Assembly: GCF_032102965.1 (NCBI RefSeq)
Contig: NZ_CP134880.1
Coordinates: forward strand, 2,976,001-3,040,000
Length of the DNA stretch: 64,000 bases
Source: Demequina capsici
GTDB taxonomy: Bacteria; Actinomycetota; Actinomycetes; Actinomycetales; Demequinaceae
Direction: 5' to 3'
Positions 40,550 through 49,011 of this stretch are shown here, piece after piece (within the stretch, counting starts at the first letter, position 1; each line of letters begins with the position of its first letter). The position numbers and the translations under genes were made by a program. The notes under the pieces are model-generated. The model saw only the letters and a list, made by a program, of their open reading frames with translations. It did not search any database and had not been told where the DNA came from.

Positions 40550-41227
40550 ATGAGAAGTGACGTTCCGGCGGTCGCACCATTTCTGCGCTCCGACAGTCAG
40601 TCCCGCATCCTCGCCGAGGTCCTGCTGCGCGAAGGTGAGCACACCGTCGGGGAGGTTGCTGCTAGGTCTGGTGTATCGCAGCCGACCGTGAGTCGCGAGG
40701 TTGACCGGCTTGCGGTCGCCGGGATTCTCAACTCTCGGAAGATCGGCTCCGCACGGATCGTCGCCGCGAACCCCGACTATCCGTTCTTGGCGCCGCTGAT
40801 GCAGATCATCGCCGGAACGTACGGACCCGCAGCGCTATTGCATGACGCGTACGTCGACCTGCGTGGCCTTGAGCAGCTGCTCATCTTCGGTTCGTGGGCC
40901 GCTCGCATCGTCGGGCAGCCGGGGCCGTTCCCCAACGACGTAGATGTGCTCGTCGTGGGTGACGTCTCGAATCTCGAAGCGCACGGCATCGCCAGCGACC
41001 TGGAACGCAGGATCGGGCGCCCCGTGAACGCGACGATCATGACCGTCGAACGGTGGGACGGCGACGACGGTTTCGTGAAATACCTCAAGGCGAGCCCGCT
41101 CATCGAGGTGATCTCACGCGACGCCGCAGCCGGACGCGTGAACCGGCCCTACCCGCCGCGGGACGCCCGTGCGCTCGACGACCGCTGGCTCGAGAACTTG
41201 ATCGACGACAACCGCGGCGGCCGCTAG
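40550..41227 (+). CDS. Winged-helix / nucleotidyltransferase fusion protein
   Basis: 225 residues. Residues 15-70 form a MarR/ArsR-like winged helix (HTVGEVAARSGVSQPTVSREVDRLAVAGIL). Residues ~105-200 form a MNT-like nucleotidyltransferase with GSWAAR (114-119) and Asp130-x-Asp132 (FPNDVDVLVVGD). The NTase residues look intact, so it may transfer a nucleotide. The DNA-binding half suggests self-repression through the palindrome just upstream. NTases of this type occur in toxin-antitoxin and abortive-infection systems; here no HEPN partner is adjacent, so the partner or target is unknown. Confidence 0.8.
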   Translation: MRSDVPAVAPFLRSDSQSRILAEVLLREGEHTVGEVAARSGVSQPTVSREVDRLAVAGILNSRKIGSARIVAANPDYPFLAPLMQIIAGTYGPAALLHDAYVDLRGLEQLLIFGSWAARIVGQPGPFPNDVDVLVVGDVSNLEAHGIASDLERRIGRPVNATIMTVERWDGDDGFVKYLKASPLIEVISRDAAAGRVNRPYPPRDARALDDRWLENLIDDNRGGR

Positions 41228-41302
41228 GCCCAGCGGTGCGAATCCTCCCACCCCCGGCGTGGGCTGGGTACGCTCGAAGTGGCGACACGAGACGGAGGCC
41301 GG

Positions 41303-41563
41303 ATGACCGACACAGACGACACCGATCAGCGTCGGACCATCCGGCTCACGATCGAACTGCCAGACGGTGCGACCAATCTGATCGAAGACGGAGACGCCGT
41401 CCACTCGCAGTTGTCGGACGATGAAGTGGCCGAACTCCGTGCGAACCCGGTCAAGCATGCGGCCTTGCAGACCGCGCTCGCCGAAGCCGACGCCGGCGAC
41501 GTTTCATCAGCAGATGAGGTGCGCGCCGCGCTTGAGGCTCGCAGTACTTCTGAGAGGCACTAG
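41303..41563 (+). CDS. Small antitoxin-like protein
   Basis: An 86-residue acidic protein. Its segment IRLTIELPDGATNLIEDG resembles the N-terminus of the Xre-type antitoxin at 46189 (LLELDLPAGSTMLVEDG). It ends GDVSSADEVRAALEAR, a pattern common in small antitoxins. GGAGG precedes the ATG. No intact toxin follows, so it may be an orphan or relic of a pair. Confidence 0.55.
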   Translation: MTDTDDTDQRRTIRLTIELPDGATNLIEDGDAVHSQLSDDEVAELRANPVKHAALQTALAEADAGDVSSADEVRAALEARSTSERH

Positions 41564-41568
41564 TTCTC

Positions 41569-41844
41569 CTAGGCGGTGAGCCGTTCGACCTGACGGAAGT
41601 TGCCCGCCTGGATCGGGAGTCGCATCGGACCCTCTTGGCGGCCGTCGACCACGCGTCCGGGCAGCATGGTGGCGGCCTTGAGCGGGATCCCGCCGCGGAG
41701 TTCGAGGCGCTGCGCGCACGGGCGCGTTGATCCGGTCCCGCTCCCGGGTTCGAGTCTGGGGATGGAGGACGGCACGCGGGTGCTGTGCAGCGTCGAACAG
41801 CACCCGCCGTCATTCCAGGCTTTCCAGTTATCCTTGAACAACAC
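41569..41844 (-). pseudogene. Possible 3' gene remnant
   Basis: The minus-strand frame ends in a segment with high GC third positions (GIPLKAATMLPGRVVDGRQE, then RLPIQAGNFRQVERLTA), which looks like a genuine protein C-terminus. The upstream part is low quality and runs into the Fic operator array. It may be a gene truncated when the Fic cassette arrived. Family not recognised. Confidence 0.35.
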
Positions 41845-41903
41845 CTTCCTTATTCAAGGCTATGCGCGTATCCTTGAATAACGCGAGAGGATGGTCAAGG
41901 ATA
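41829..41903. promoter_or_regulatory. Fic-gene operator array
   Basis: Four copies of TATCCTTGA in alternating orientation: + at 41829, - at 41854 (one mismatch), + at 41869, - at 41895 (inside the Fic start). The middle pair gives a perfect 10-bp inverted repeat TTATTCAAGG/CCTTGAATAA (41850-41881). The array spans the promoter and start codon. Confidence 0.75.
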
Positions 41904-43198
41904 TGGAGCAGCCGCGACAGCCCGCAGGACGCCCTGACGGCGGCCAGTACGGCGCGTTGCCGCCACGACCGGAAGCGGACCTTGACTTCAGAGCCGCGGC
42001 GCCCGCTGCATGGCCCGCGCTCACGTTCGAGGACGTCGACTGGCGCCTCTCCCCCGAACTCGAGGGAGTCGTCCCCGCATACCAGGTCGCACGTCTCGAG
42101 GCGCGCCCGTACCAGTCGGCGGTCCCCGCCCGGATCGCAGACCTGGACCCGCTCGTCGCCCTGCCGGCCACGTCGATCGAAGCAGTGTCCGCGGCCGCCG
42201 TCGAGATCAGCGCGTTCGACCGGGAAGCCTCCGCCCTGCCAGTGCCGATGCCCACCGTCCTGCTGCGCACCGAGTCCGCGTCGAGCTCCCAGATCGAGCA
42301 CCTGACGGCGAACTCCCGCAACCTGGCCGTCGCCGCGCTCGGGGAGACAGCCGGGCAGAACGCCGAGCTCGTAGCGGACAACGCTTCCGCGATGACCCGC
42401 GCGCTCGACAGCGACGGGCCAGTCACCCGCGACCAGATCCTCGAGATCCACCGCGTCCTGATGGAACGGTCCGACCCTGACATCGCCGGCCAGTTCCGAC
42501 GCGAGCCCGTGTGGATCGGCAGCCCGAACCTGTCGCCGCACGGCGCCGACTTCATCGCGCCCCGCTGGGAACGCATCGACGTGTGCGTCGACGACCTCGC
42601 GGCGTTCGCCGCCCGGACGGACGTCAACGGGCTCGTGCAGGCTGCGATCGTCCACGCGCAGTTTGAGACGATCCACCCGTTCGCGGACGGCAACGGCCGT
42701 ACTGGACGCGCGATCGTGCACACCCTGCTGCGCGACGCCGGCTACACCCAGCATGCGACGGTGCCGATCTCGTCCGGGCTGCTCGGCGACGTCGACGGCT
42801 ACTTCCGTGCCCTGTCGGCGTACCGCGACGGGGATCCCGCTCCGATCGTCGACACGTTCGCAGCCTCGACGCTGCGCGCCGTCGCCAATGGACGCACCCT
42901 CGCCGCGCAGACCAGTTCCATCCACGAGCAGTGGAAGGCGCGCATCAAGGCGCGCTCCGACTCCGGTGCGTGGCGTCTCGCCGACCACCTGTTCGCGCAG
43001 CCCGTCGTGAACTCCACCCACGTCGCAAGGTTCCTCGGCTCGTCCCCGCAGGGCGCGTTCAACGCGATCAACACGCTCGTCGAGGCGGGCGTCCTCACCC
43101 AGTCCAGCCGTGATCGCCGCAACCAGCTGTGGCAGGCGAAGGACGTGCTCGACGTGATGGACGAGTTCGCGGCCCGCGCGCAAAGACGCGTCCGCTGA
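41891..43198 (+). CDS. Fic-family protein with N-terminal inhibitory helix and C-terminal winged helix
   Basis: A 435-residue Fido-domain enzyme that typically transfers AMP to Tyr/Thr/Ser of target proteins. The Fic motif HPFADGNGRTGR is at 262-273 with all catalytic residues. The class II inhibition motif SSSQIEH (131-137; usual form SSxIEG) lies before it, so activity is self-restrained. The C-terminal ~90 residues are winged-helix-like (VARFLGSSPQGAFNAINTLVEAGVLTQ). ATG at 41891 follows GAGAGG closely; the ATG at 41903 is an alternative. Probably binds the operator array over its own start. Confidence 0.92.
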   Translation: MVKDMEQPRQPAGRPDGGQYGALPPRPEADLDFRAAAPAAWPALTFEDVDWRLSPELEGVVPAYQVARLEARPYQSAVPARIADLDPLVALPATSIEAVSAAAVEISAFDREASALPVPMPTVLLRTESASSSQIEHLTANSRNLAVAALGETAGQNAELVADNASAMTRALDSDGPVTRDQILEIHRVLMERSDPDIAGQFRREPVWIGSPNLSPHGADFIAPRWERIDVCVDDLAAFAARTDVNGLVQAAIVHAQFETIHPFADGNGRTGRAIVHTLLRDAGYTQHATVPISSGLLGDVDGYFRALSAYRDGDPAPIVDTFAASTLRAVANGRTLAAQTSSIHEQWKARIKARSDSGAWRLADHLFAQPVVNSTHVARFLGSSPQGAFNAINTLVEAGVLTQSSRDRRNQLWQAKDVLDVMDEFAARAQRRVR

Positions 43199-43411
43199 AC
43201 CACCCCCTTCCCCCCTGTCACACGCCGCCGGTAGCGTCGGCTCATGGCACGTGCGCTGCACTCTCGTGAGGAGCTCGCCCGCTTCTTCATCAACACCGTC
43301 GAAGCGCACACATGACGATGTCGAGAATCACCACGACGACGATGATTAGCACCATGAATATGTGTGTTACTGATCTTCACATGCACAACCGCACTCGTTA
43401 TACTCATAAAC
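43199..43411. other. Gap before hipB
   Basis: Contains a 23-codon frame (43244-43315, ends VEAHT) that is too short to judge, then an AT-rich stretch with a -10-like TATACT (43400-43405) just before hipB. Confidence 0.3.
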
Positions 43412-43807
43412 ATGGCAATTAAAACGTCAACGACGGTAGAGCTTGAGGAGGCCCTCGGCAAGCAGATTCGACGTGCCCGGCTCCGCCTCGACATCGACCA
43501 GGCCACCCTCGCGGACCGTGCCAGCATCTCCGTCGGCGCGCTCCGCAACCTCGAAGCCGGCAAGGGCGCCCGCCTCACCACGCTTGTGCGCGTGCTGCGC
43601 TCTCTCGACCTCGAGGACTGGCTGCTCACCCTCGAACCTGAGCCCGAGATCGGGCCGCTCGACCGACTCCGCGGCATCGACCAAGTCGTCGAGCCGAAGC
43701 GCGCATCGAAGAAGAAGGCCCGCACCGTCACGTCCGACAAGAGCGCGAAGCCTGTGACGTACCGCCTCACGCCGAACAGCCACCCCTCGGACAAGGTCCG
43801 CGGCTGA
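43412..43807 (+). CDS. hipB: HipB-like HTH antitoxin
   Basis: A 131-residue XRE-type regulator: LGKQIRRARLRLDIDQATLADRASISVGALRNLEAGKGARL is a complete helix-turn-helix domain. The C-terminal tail is basic and disordered (RASKKKARTV). It should bind and neutralise HipA and repress the operon. It overlaps hipA by one base (TGATG). ATG at 43412 was chosen over the in-frame codon at 43364 because it sits before the conserved domain and after the -10-like sequence. Confidence 0.88.
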   Translation: MAIKTSTTVELEEALGKQIRRARLRLDIDQATLADRASISVGALRNLEAGKGARLTTLVRVLRSLDLEDWLLTLEPEPEIGPLDRLRGIDQVVEPKRASKKKARTVTSDKSAKPVTYRLTPNSHPSDKVRG

Positions 43808-45174
43808 TGGCCGACTACACGCACGTCGACCTCCTCGGCATCCACGCGTGGGGCCGACGGGTCGGAGTCCTCACCGCATCCGAGCGCGCCCGCGGCGCCT
43901 ACGTGTTCCAGTACGACCCCGACTGGCTCACCACCAGCATCGAACTCGCCCCCCTGCTCATGGCGCGGGGCGCCGGCACCGGGCGCGGACGCGACACGTT
44001 CCTGTTCCCCACGGACCAGTACAACGACATCACGTTCAAGGGCCTGCCGCCGATGCTCGCCGACTCGCTGCCCGACGCGTTCGGCAACACCCTCATCGAC
44101 GCGGCGCTGCGCGAGGGAGGGATCGACGGTGAGGCGACCGCGCTGGATCGGCTTGCGTACATGGGCAGCCGGACGATGGGCGCGCTCACGTTCGAGCCCG
44201 CCGGCGATCCTCCCGCCGATCCGGCGACCGCGATCGACCTGCGCGAGCTCGTCGAGACAGCACGCGCCACCGTCAGCGGAGACCTCTCCACGGAGGACGG
44301 CACGTCGGCGGCGTTGAAGCACCTGCTTCAGGTCGGCACGTCCGCGGGCGGCGCCCGCCCCAAGGCTGTCGTCGCTTTCAACCCTGACACGGTCGAGCTG
44401 CGGGCCGGGAATATCGACTTGGATGTGCCTGGCTTCCAGCAGTGGCTCCTCAAGTTCGACGGGGTCGGGAAGCGGACGTCGACGTCGACCGGCCAGCGGC
44501 TCGGCGATCCACGCGGCTACACGCGCATCGAGCAGGCGTACTACCTCATGGCCCGCGCGGCGGGCTTGAACGTGCCAGAGACCGCGCTGCTCGAGGAAGG
44601 CGGTCGCGCGCACTTCATGATCCGCCGTTTCGACCGGACCGACACGGACGAGCGTCTCCACCAGCAGTCGCTGTGTGGTCTCACCGGCTTGGACTTCAAC
44701 CTGCAGCCCGACGAGGCGGGCCGCGGCAACCGCTACGAGGACTACTTCGCGACGCTGACCAGGATGGGCGTCGACAGCGACGCGGACCGTCGTGAAGCGT
44801 TCCGGCGTCTCGTGTTCAACGTGCTCGCATCGAACAACGACGACCACACGAAGAACTTCGCGTTCCTCATGGACTCGACTGGCGCATGGTCGCTCGCCCC
44901 CGCCTACGACCTCACCTACTCGTACAGCCCTGAAAGCCTGTGGGTGTCGTCGCATCTGATGTCTGTCGGTGGCAAGCGCGCCGGGATCACGCGACGCGAC
45001 CTGATGGACTTCGCGGACCGGCAGGATGTGCCGGGCGCCGCGTCGATCATCGACCAGGTCGAGGACGCGGTCGCGCACTGGGACGTGCAGGCCGCAGAGG
45101 CGGGAGTCTCGGCGGCGAACGTTGCGATGGTGGGCGACCGGCTCGACGCCGTGACCGCCGAGGCCCGCGCATGA
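43807..45174 (+). CDS. hipA: HipA-like serine/threonine kinase toxin
   Basis: A 455-residue HipA-family kinase. N-subdomain 1 is at ~15-110. GTSAGGARPKAVVA is the glycine-rich ATP region, and NVLASNNDDHTKNFAFL carries the catalytic Asp/Asn, followed by LAPAYDLTYS (metal-binding Asp). HipA of E. coli phosphorylates GltX and induces dormancy; the target here is unknown. Kinase residues appear intact. It is cotranscribed with hipB. Confidence 0.93.
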   Translation: MADYTHVDLLGIHAWGRRVGVLTASERARGAYVFQYDPDWLTTSIELAPLLMARGAGTGRGRDTFLFPTDQYNDITFKGLPPMLADSLPDAFGNTLIDAALREGGIDGEATALDRLAYMGSRTMGALTFEPAGDPPADPATAIDLRELVETARATVSGDLSTEDGTSAALKHLLQVGTSAGGARPKAVVAFNPDTVELRAGNIDLDVPGFQQWLLKFDGVGKRTSTSTGQRLGDPRGYTRIEQAYYLMARAAGLNVPETALLEEGGRAHFMIRRFDRTDTDERLHQQSLCGLTGLDFNLQPDEAGRGNRYEDYFATLTRMGVDSDADRREAFRRLVFNVLASNNDDHTKNFAFLMDSTGAWSLAPAYDLTYSYSPESLWVSSHLMSVGGKRAGITRRDLMDFADRQDVPGAASIIDQVEDAVAHWDVQAAEAGVSAANVAMVGDRLDAVTAEARA

Positions 45175-45256
45175 GCGACGGTGACGGGGCGGTCATGGCG
45201 GCCGCACGCACGTACCTCTCCCGGTAACGGCACCGAGCCAGGCTCGATTGGCGGTC

Positions 45257-45301
45257 GAGTTTGTTACGTTCCCTTTCGCGGCGGTGCAACGTAACAAACT
45301 C
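45257..45301. repeat. 14-bp perfect inverted repeat near the serine recombinase
   Basis: GAGTTTGTTACGTT (45257-45270) and AACGTAACAAACTC (45288-45301) with a 17-base spacer. It lies 121 bases beyond the 3' end of the serine recombinase and 83 bases after hipA. It could be a recombination site, a terminator or a transposon end. A weak 45-residue TTG frame (45248-45385) also spans it. Confidence 0.7.
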
Positions 45302-45421
45302 TGCTTCCCCAACGATGAGGAGATTCGGCGACTCGACCCCGAACGGGCCGCGGCGCTCCAGCGGGAGCACTGGACGGCTCGTTAAGAGCCCCGCTCCCGG
45401 AGCGAGCCTTGTTCGAGCACC

Positions 45422-46075
45422 TCAGCTGGCTGCTCGTGCTGCGGCGACGCGTTCGGCTGCCTTGCCGGGGTCGGTGTCGAACACCACGGTCTCGCCCGCG
45501 TCGATCTTGCGGCGCTTCTCCCGTTCGATCTCGCGGTAGACGGTCGCGCGGCCGATGTTGAACAGTTCCGCGAGCTCGCCCTGCGTGTGCTCCCCCGTCG
45601 CGTGCATCTCGACGAGGTGCTTGCGCTGCGCGGCGGTGAGCTTCGGCTTCCGGCCCTTGAGCCGGCCCTTCGCCTTCGCGACGGCCATCCCCTCGCGGGT
45701 GCGGGCACGGATCAGGTCGGCTTCGAACTCGGCGACCATGCCCAGGACGTTGAACAGGAGCCGGCCGACCGGGTCGTTCGGGTCGTGCACGGATCCGCCG
45801 AGGGACAGGGCCACCTGCTTGCGGGTGAGCTCGTCGACGATGTCACGTGCGTCCGGCAGGCTGCGGGCGAGGCGGTCGAGTTTCGTGACGACGAGCGTGT
45901 CGCCCGCCCGCACCGCCGCGAGAGCCTTCTCCAACTCCGGGCGAGCCCGGTTCGTACCCGTCAAACCGTGGTCGACGTAGATGTCCGCCTCAGCGACACC
46001 AAGCGCCGTGAGCGCATTCCTCTGCGCCGTGACGTCCTGGTCGACCGTGGAGACTCGTGCATACCCGATCAGCAT
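45422..46075 (-). CDS. Small serine recombinase (resolvase/invertase family)
   Basis: A 217-residue recombinase: catalytic Ser9 in YARVST, DHGLTGTNRARPELEKAL, TKLDRLARSLPDARDIV and a C-terminal helix-turn-helix (HTQGELAELFNIGRATVYREIER). These enzymes resolve cointegrates or invert segments. No transposase or invertible-gene pair is adjacent, so it may be a relic of a transposon that delivered the TA genes, or it may maintain the excised circle. It is the only leftward gene in the toxin cluster. Confidence 0.93.
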   Translation of the reverse strand: MLIGYARVSTVDQDVTAQRNALTALGVAEADIYVDHGLTGTNRARPELEKALAAVRAGDTLVVTKLDRLARSLPDARDIVDELTRKQVALSLGGSVHDPNDPVGRLLFNVLGMVAEFEADLIRARTREGMAVAKAKGRLKGRKPKLTAAQRKHLVEMHATGEHTQGELAELFNIGRATVYREIEREKRRKIDAGETVVFDTDPGKAAERVAAARAAS

Positions 46076-46188
46076 GAACCCACTGTCTCAGAAGGGGGCG
46101 ACAAACGGGCTCAGCGGGTCGGGATCATCGGAGTCTGCACACGCGCGCACTCTTGTGCGTCGCCGTGCATGGCGCGTACTCTTGAGTC

Positions 46189-46806
46189 ATGAAGATGCTC
46201 CTCGAACTCGACCTCCCCGCGGGATCAACCATGCTCGTCGAGGACGGTGCGACCCTAGAGGCTTCGCTGAACGAGGAGCTCTCGGCAGCGTTCGCGACAA
46301 TCCTGGCATCCACGCCGGACTACTCGAGCGTCCCCCAGGATGACCTGGACGTGATGGTCGCGGAGTCCGGCCTCGACGCCGCCTCGCAGTCGCAGGTGCG
46401 CGCCTCCTGGGCCGAACCGAAGAAGCTCGCGCTCGCGCAGCAGGCGCGTGACGCCGAATCACTCGCCATGACCGCCCGTGCCGCACTCACCATCGCGGAA
46501 GCAGCCGACCGTGAAGGCGTGAGCAGGTCCACCGTGTCCCGACGCATCCAGCGGCGTGAGCTCCTCACGGTCGCCGGCGCCCGCGGACGCGTGCTCCTGC
46601 CGCTGTGGCAGTTCACGCAGAAGGGGCCGCTTCCCGGTTTGGAGGAGATCATCCCGTCTCTCCTCGGCGCCGATCCGGTCGGTGTGACGAACCTCGTCGC
46701 GGCGCCTCAGGAACTTCTCGGCGGCGCGTCGATCGTCGCGTGGCTCACCGACGGCGGGGACGTCACTCCGGTGCGCGACATCGTGGAGGCCGAAGCTCGG
46801 TGGTGA
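46189..46806 (+). CDS. Xre/MbcA/ParS-type antitoxin of the RES pair
   Basis: A 205-residue protein. Residues ~95-125 hold a helix-turn-helix (LTIAEAADREGVSRSTVSRRIQRREL). The C-terminus WLTDGGDVTPVRDIVEA resembles the DUF2384 toxin-binding domain of RES antitoxins. The N-terminal LPAGSTMLVEDG segment recurs in the small protein at 41303. It overlaps the RES gene by 4 bases. Starts at 46189 or 46195. Confidence 0.85.
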   Translation: MKMLLELDLPAGSTMLVEDGATLEASLNEELSAAFATILASTPDYSSVPQDDLDVMVAESGLDAASQSQVRASWAEPKKLALAQQARDAESLAMTARAALTIAEAADREGVSRSTVSRRIQRRELLTVAGARGRVLLPLWQFTQKGPLPGLEEIIPSLLGADPVGVTNLVAAPQELLGGASIVAWLTDGGDVTPVRDIVEAEARW

Positions 46807-47441
46807 AGGTCCCGCAGAAGCCGGGCGCCCTCTCGTTCGAGCCAGCCGATCTCATGACGTATGACGGTCCGCTGTGGCGCATCGTCCGCACGACCGGCCT
46901 GTACACGCACGCCTGGAACGACGGTCGTGCTTGGGGTCCGCTCCCCGCCATGCGCTGGGATCCGCACCATCCTCCCGCTTCGGGTCAGCCTGACCGGGCC
47001 GTCCTCTACATGGCGACGACCGTCAAGGCCGCGGTCGCAGAGGCGTGGGCTAGGAAGCGCCGCATCGACGTCCGCACCGGCTCCCCCATCGTCGTCCGAG
47101 CCACACCGGCCCAGCCGCTCGACCTGCTCGACCTCACCGGCGACTGGCCGATCAGGAACGGCGGCGGCGCATCACTGCCGCATGCACCCCTCCCCGTATG
47201 CCGCACTTGGGCGCGGGCGATCCTCGACGCCCGGCCGGACCTTGACGGCTTGTACTCGTCGTCGACGATGACGGGCGTGAACGTGACGCTGTTCCCTGCT
47301 GGCATCGCGAAGCTGCCGAGCTCGCCAGACATGGCCGCCCCCGCCATCGACGTGAAGGTGCGGGCGCTGCTCGAGGCGATCGCTTCCGAAATCGGCTACG
47401 TGTCGGACGCGCGACCAGCGCCGGGACCCTCGGGCCAATAG
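46803..47441 (+). CDS. RES-domain toxin
   Basis: A 212-residue RES-family protein. RES toxins consume NAD+ (as shown for MbcT and related proteins). Recognisable elements are PLWRIVRT (conserved Arg), AVLYMATTVKAAVAEAW and DGLYSSSTMTG (Tyr/Ser region). It begins with GTG overlapping the antitoxin stop (GTGA); a further GTG lies one codon upstream. Paired directly with the Xre-type antitoxin. Confidence 0.88.
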   Translation: MKVPQKPGALSFEPADLMTYDGPLWRIVRTTGLYTHAWNDGRAWGPLPAMRWDPHHPPASGQPDRAVLYMATTVKAAVAEAWARKRRIDVRTGSPIVVRATPAQPLDLLDLTGDWPIRNGGGASLPHAPLPVCRTWARAILDARPDLDGLYSSSTMTGVNVTLFPAGIAKLPSSPDMAAPAIDVKVRALLEAIASEIGYVSDARPAPGPSGQ

Positions 47442-47473
47442 GCGCCCCTTCACCGGGCACCGTTTCGGGCAGA

Positions 47474-47542
47474 CCTATCGGGCACCCTGACTTCGTGCTC
47501 ACCGGCCGCCACCAATGCTTGCTCCCCGGGAAGCCCGATAGG
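47474..47542. repeat. 10-bp inverted repeat with 49-base spacer
   Basis: CCTATCGGGC (47474-47483) and GCCCGATAGG (47533-47542) in the gap between the RES gene and the next module. Role unknown. Confidence 0.6.
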
Positions 47543-47670
47543 CGATCGGCTAACGGACACATGGCGGGAAGACCGCGGAGCGCGGTGCCCCTGTCTGCCA
47601 ATGAACCACGGCCGTCCAACGCGCACGGGTGCTGTGGACCGTGTCAGGGGTGTGAAGTAGTGTGTGAAGC

Positions 47671-48486
47671 ATGGCAAATCGAGAGCACTTCCGCCCATTT
47701 ACAGGGGCGAGTGGACGCAAGATAGAGCTTGCCAACCCGCCGCTGGCGCTCGTGCTGGTCCAGATCCGCTGGCCCGAGCATGCGCGGTTGGCGCGAGACT
47801 TCGAGACGCTCGCTTTGGATTTCGGGGCGCGGCTCGAGGACTTCCCCCTGTTTGAGCGTCGCAATGAGCAGGGCATAGAGATCACGCCGCAGGGTGTCAG
47901 GCAGTTCAGCGGCGACTCCGCCTTCCAGTGGCAGACAATCGACGAAGTATGGACTGTGAGTCTTACGCGCCACTTTGTGACGGTTCACTGCATTCGGCAT
48001 GCCGGCTACGGGTTTGGGGAGTTGAAGGCGCACCTGGAGCGCGTCGTTGGTCTCGTTTCGGACGTGCTGCAGGTCAAGAGCGTGAACCGCGTTGGCCTGC
48101 GCTACGTCAATCGCTTGTCGTCCCCTACAGTCCTTGCGCGTCTTCACGAGGCATTCAAACCGGAGGTCCTTGGATACTCGCGACTGCAATGTGGTGAGGA
48201 CGTCGCGCTTGCGCAGACCATGAGTCAGGCACTGTACGAGGTCGACGATGTCAAGCTCCAGTCGCGTTCGGGCACCCTCGGCCCGGGTCAGACGGTCGAT
48301 CCGTCCGTTGCGCCGCTCACTGACGAATCCTGGGTCCTCGATATTGACGCTTCGGTCGAACGCAAGGCGATTTTCGACGCGAGCGAAATCATGGCGACTG
48401 TGAGCCGTCTTGCGGATGTCGACTACGACTTCTTCACTCTGGTCGTGGAGGAAGGCGCCGAAGCCATCCTGGAGGGAGCGGACTGA
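47671..48486 (+). CDS. TIGR04255-like protein, first gene of a three-gene module
   Basis: A 271-residue protein with the features I associate with the sporadically distributed TIGR04255 family: NPPLALVLVQIRW near the N-terminus, FQWQTIDEVWTVSLTRHFVTV in the middle and RVGLRYVNRL. No membrane segment or signal. The family has no established biochemical function. It overlaps the next gene by one base (TGATG). Patchy distribution and island location make a defence or stress role plausible (inference). Confidence 0.8.
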   Translation: MANREHFRPFTGASGRKIELANPPLALVLVQIRWPEHARLARDFETLALDFGARLEDFPLFERRNEQGIEITPQGVRQFSGDSAFQWQTIDEVWTVSLTRHFVTVHCIRHAGYGFGELKAHLERVVGLVSDVLQVKSVNRVGLRYVNRLSSPTVLARLHEAFKPEVLGYSRLQCGEDVALAQTMSQALYEVDDVKLQSRSGTLGPGQTVDPSVAPLTDESWVLDIDASVERKAIFDASEIMATVSRLADVDYDFFTLVVEEGAEAILEGAD

Positions 48487-49007
48487 TGCGGGCTCTTACC
48501 GCATCAACGAGCCTGGGCATGACGGGTGCCATGGCGCTTTTCAGCGTCTGGCCCGGAGTGATGGAGTCCGCGGTCTATGAAGCTCCTGCAATGCATGACG
48601 TGGAGTTCCATGCGGATTGGATGATGACCTCCGGTGGGCAGACGTCCACGTCGGGCGTCTTCATCGGCCTGCGCGCGGAGACTGACGTACCAGATGGTGC
48701 TGCGATGGCTCAACAACTGAAGGACGAGTCAGGGCTTACGGCGGATCAACTTGGCAAGATGCTCGGTGTCACACGTCGGTCTGTGCACAACTGGGCCGCT
48801 GGTGCCGCGATTGCACCCAAGCACCAGGCGCGGCTGCAGCAACTCCACGATCTCGTGTTTGAGCTCGAGGCGACGAACCTTGCAGAACGGAGAGACATCC
48901 TCCTCGACTCCGCCACGGGCCCGAGCCTGTATCGGCAGTTCGCGGATGGCACCACTCGGGCGGCCCGTGTCGAGTACCCCGTCCCGATGATTGAGCGGTT
49001 CGCGTAG
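48486..49007 (+). CDS. HTH-domain protein, second gene of the module
   Basis: 173 residues. The N-terminal ~75 residues are unfamiliar. Residues ~78-115 are a helix-turn-helix (LKDESGLTADQLGKMLGVTRRSVHNWAAGAAIAPKHQARLQQL) of the XRE/phage-regulator type, followed by a short tail ending MIERFA. Starts by one-base overlap with the first gene. Could be the module's regulator or a DNA-targeting subunit. Confidence 0.78.
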   Translation: MRALTASTSLGMTGAMALFSVWPGVMESAVYEAPAMHDVEFHADWMMTSGGQTSTSGVFIGLRAETDVPDGAAMAQQLKDESGLTADQLGKMLGVTRRSVHNWAAGAAIAPKHQARLQQLHDLVFELEATNLAERRDILLDSATGPSLYRQFADGTTRAARVEYPVPMIERFA

Positions 49008-49011
49008 TTCA

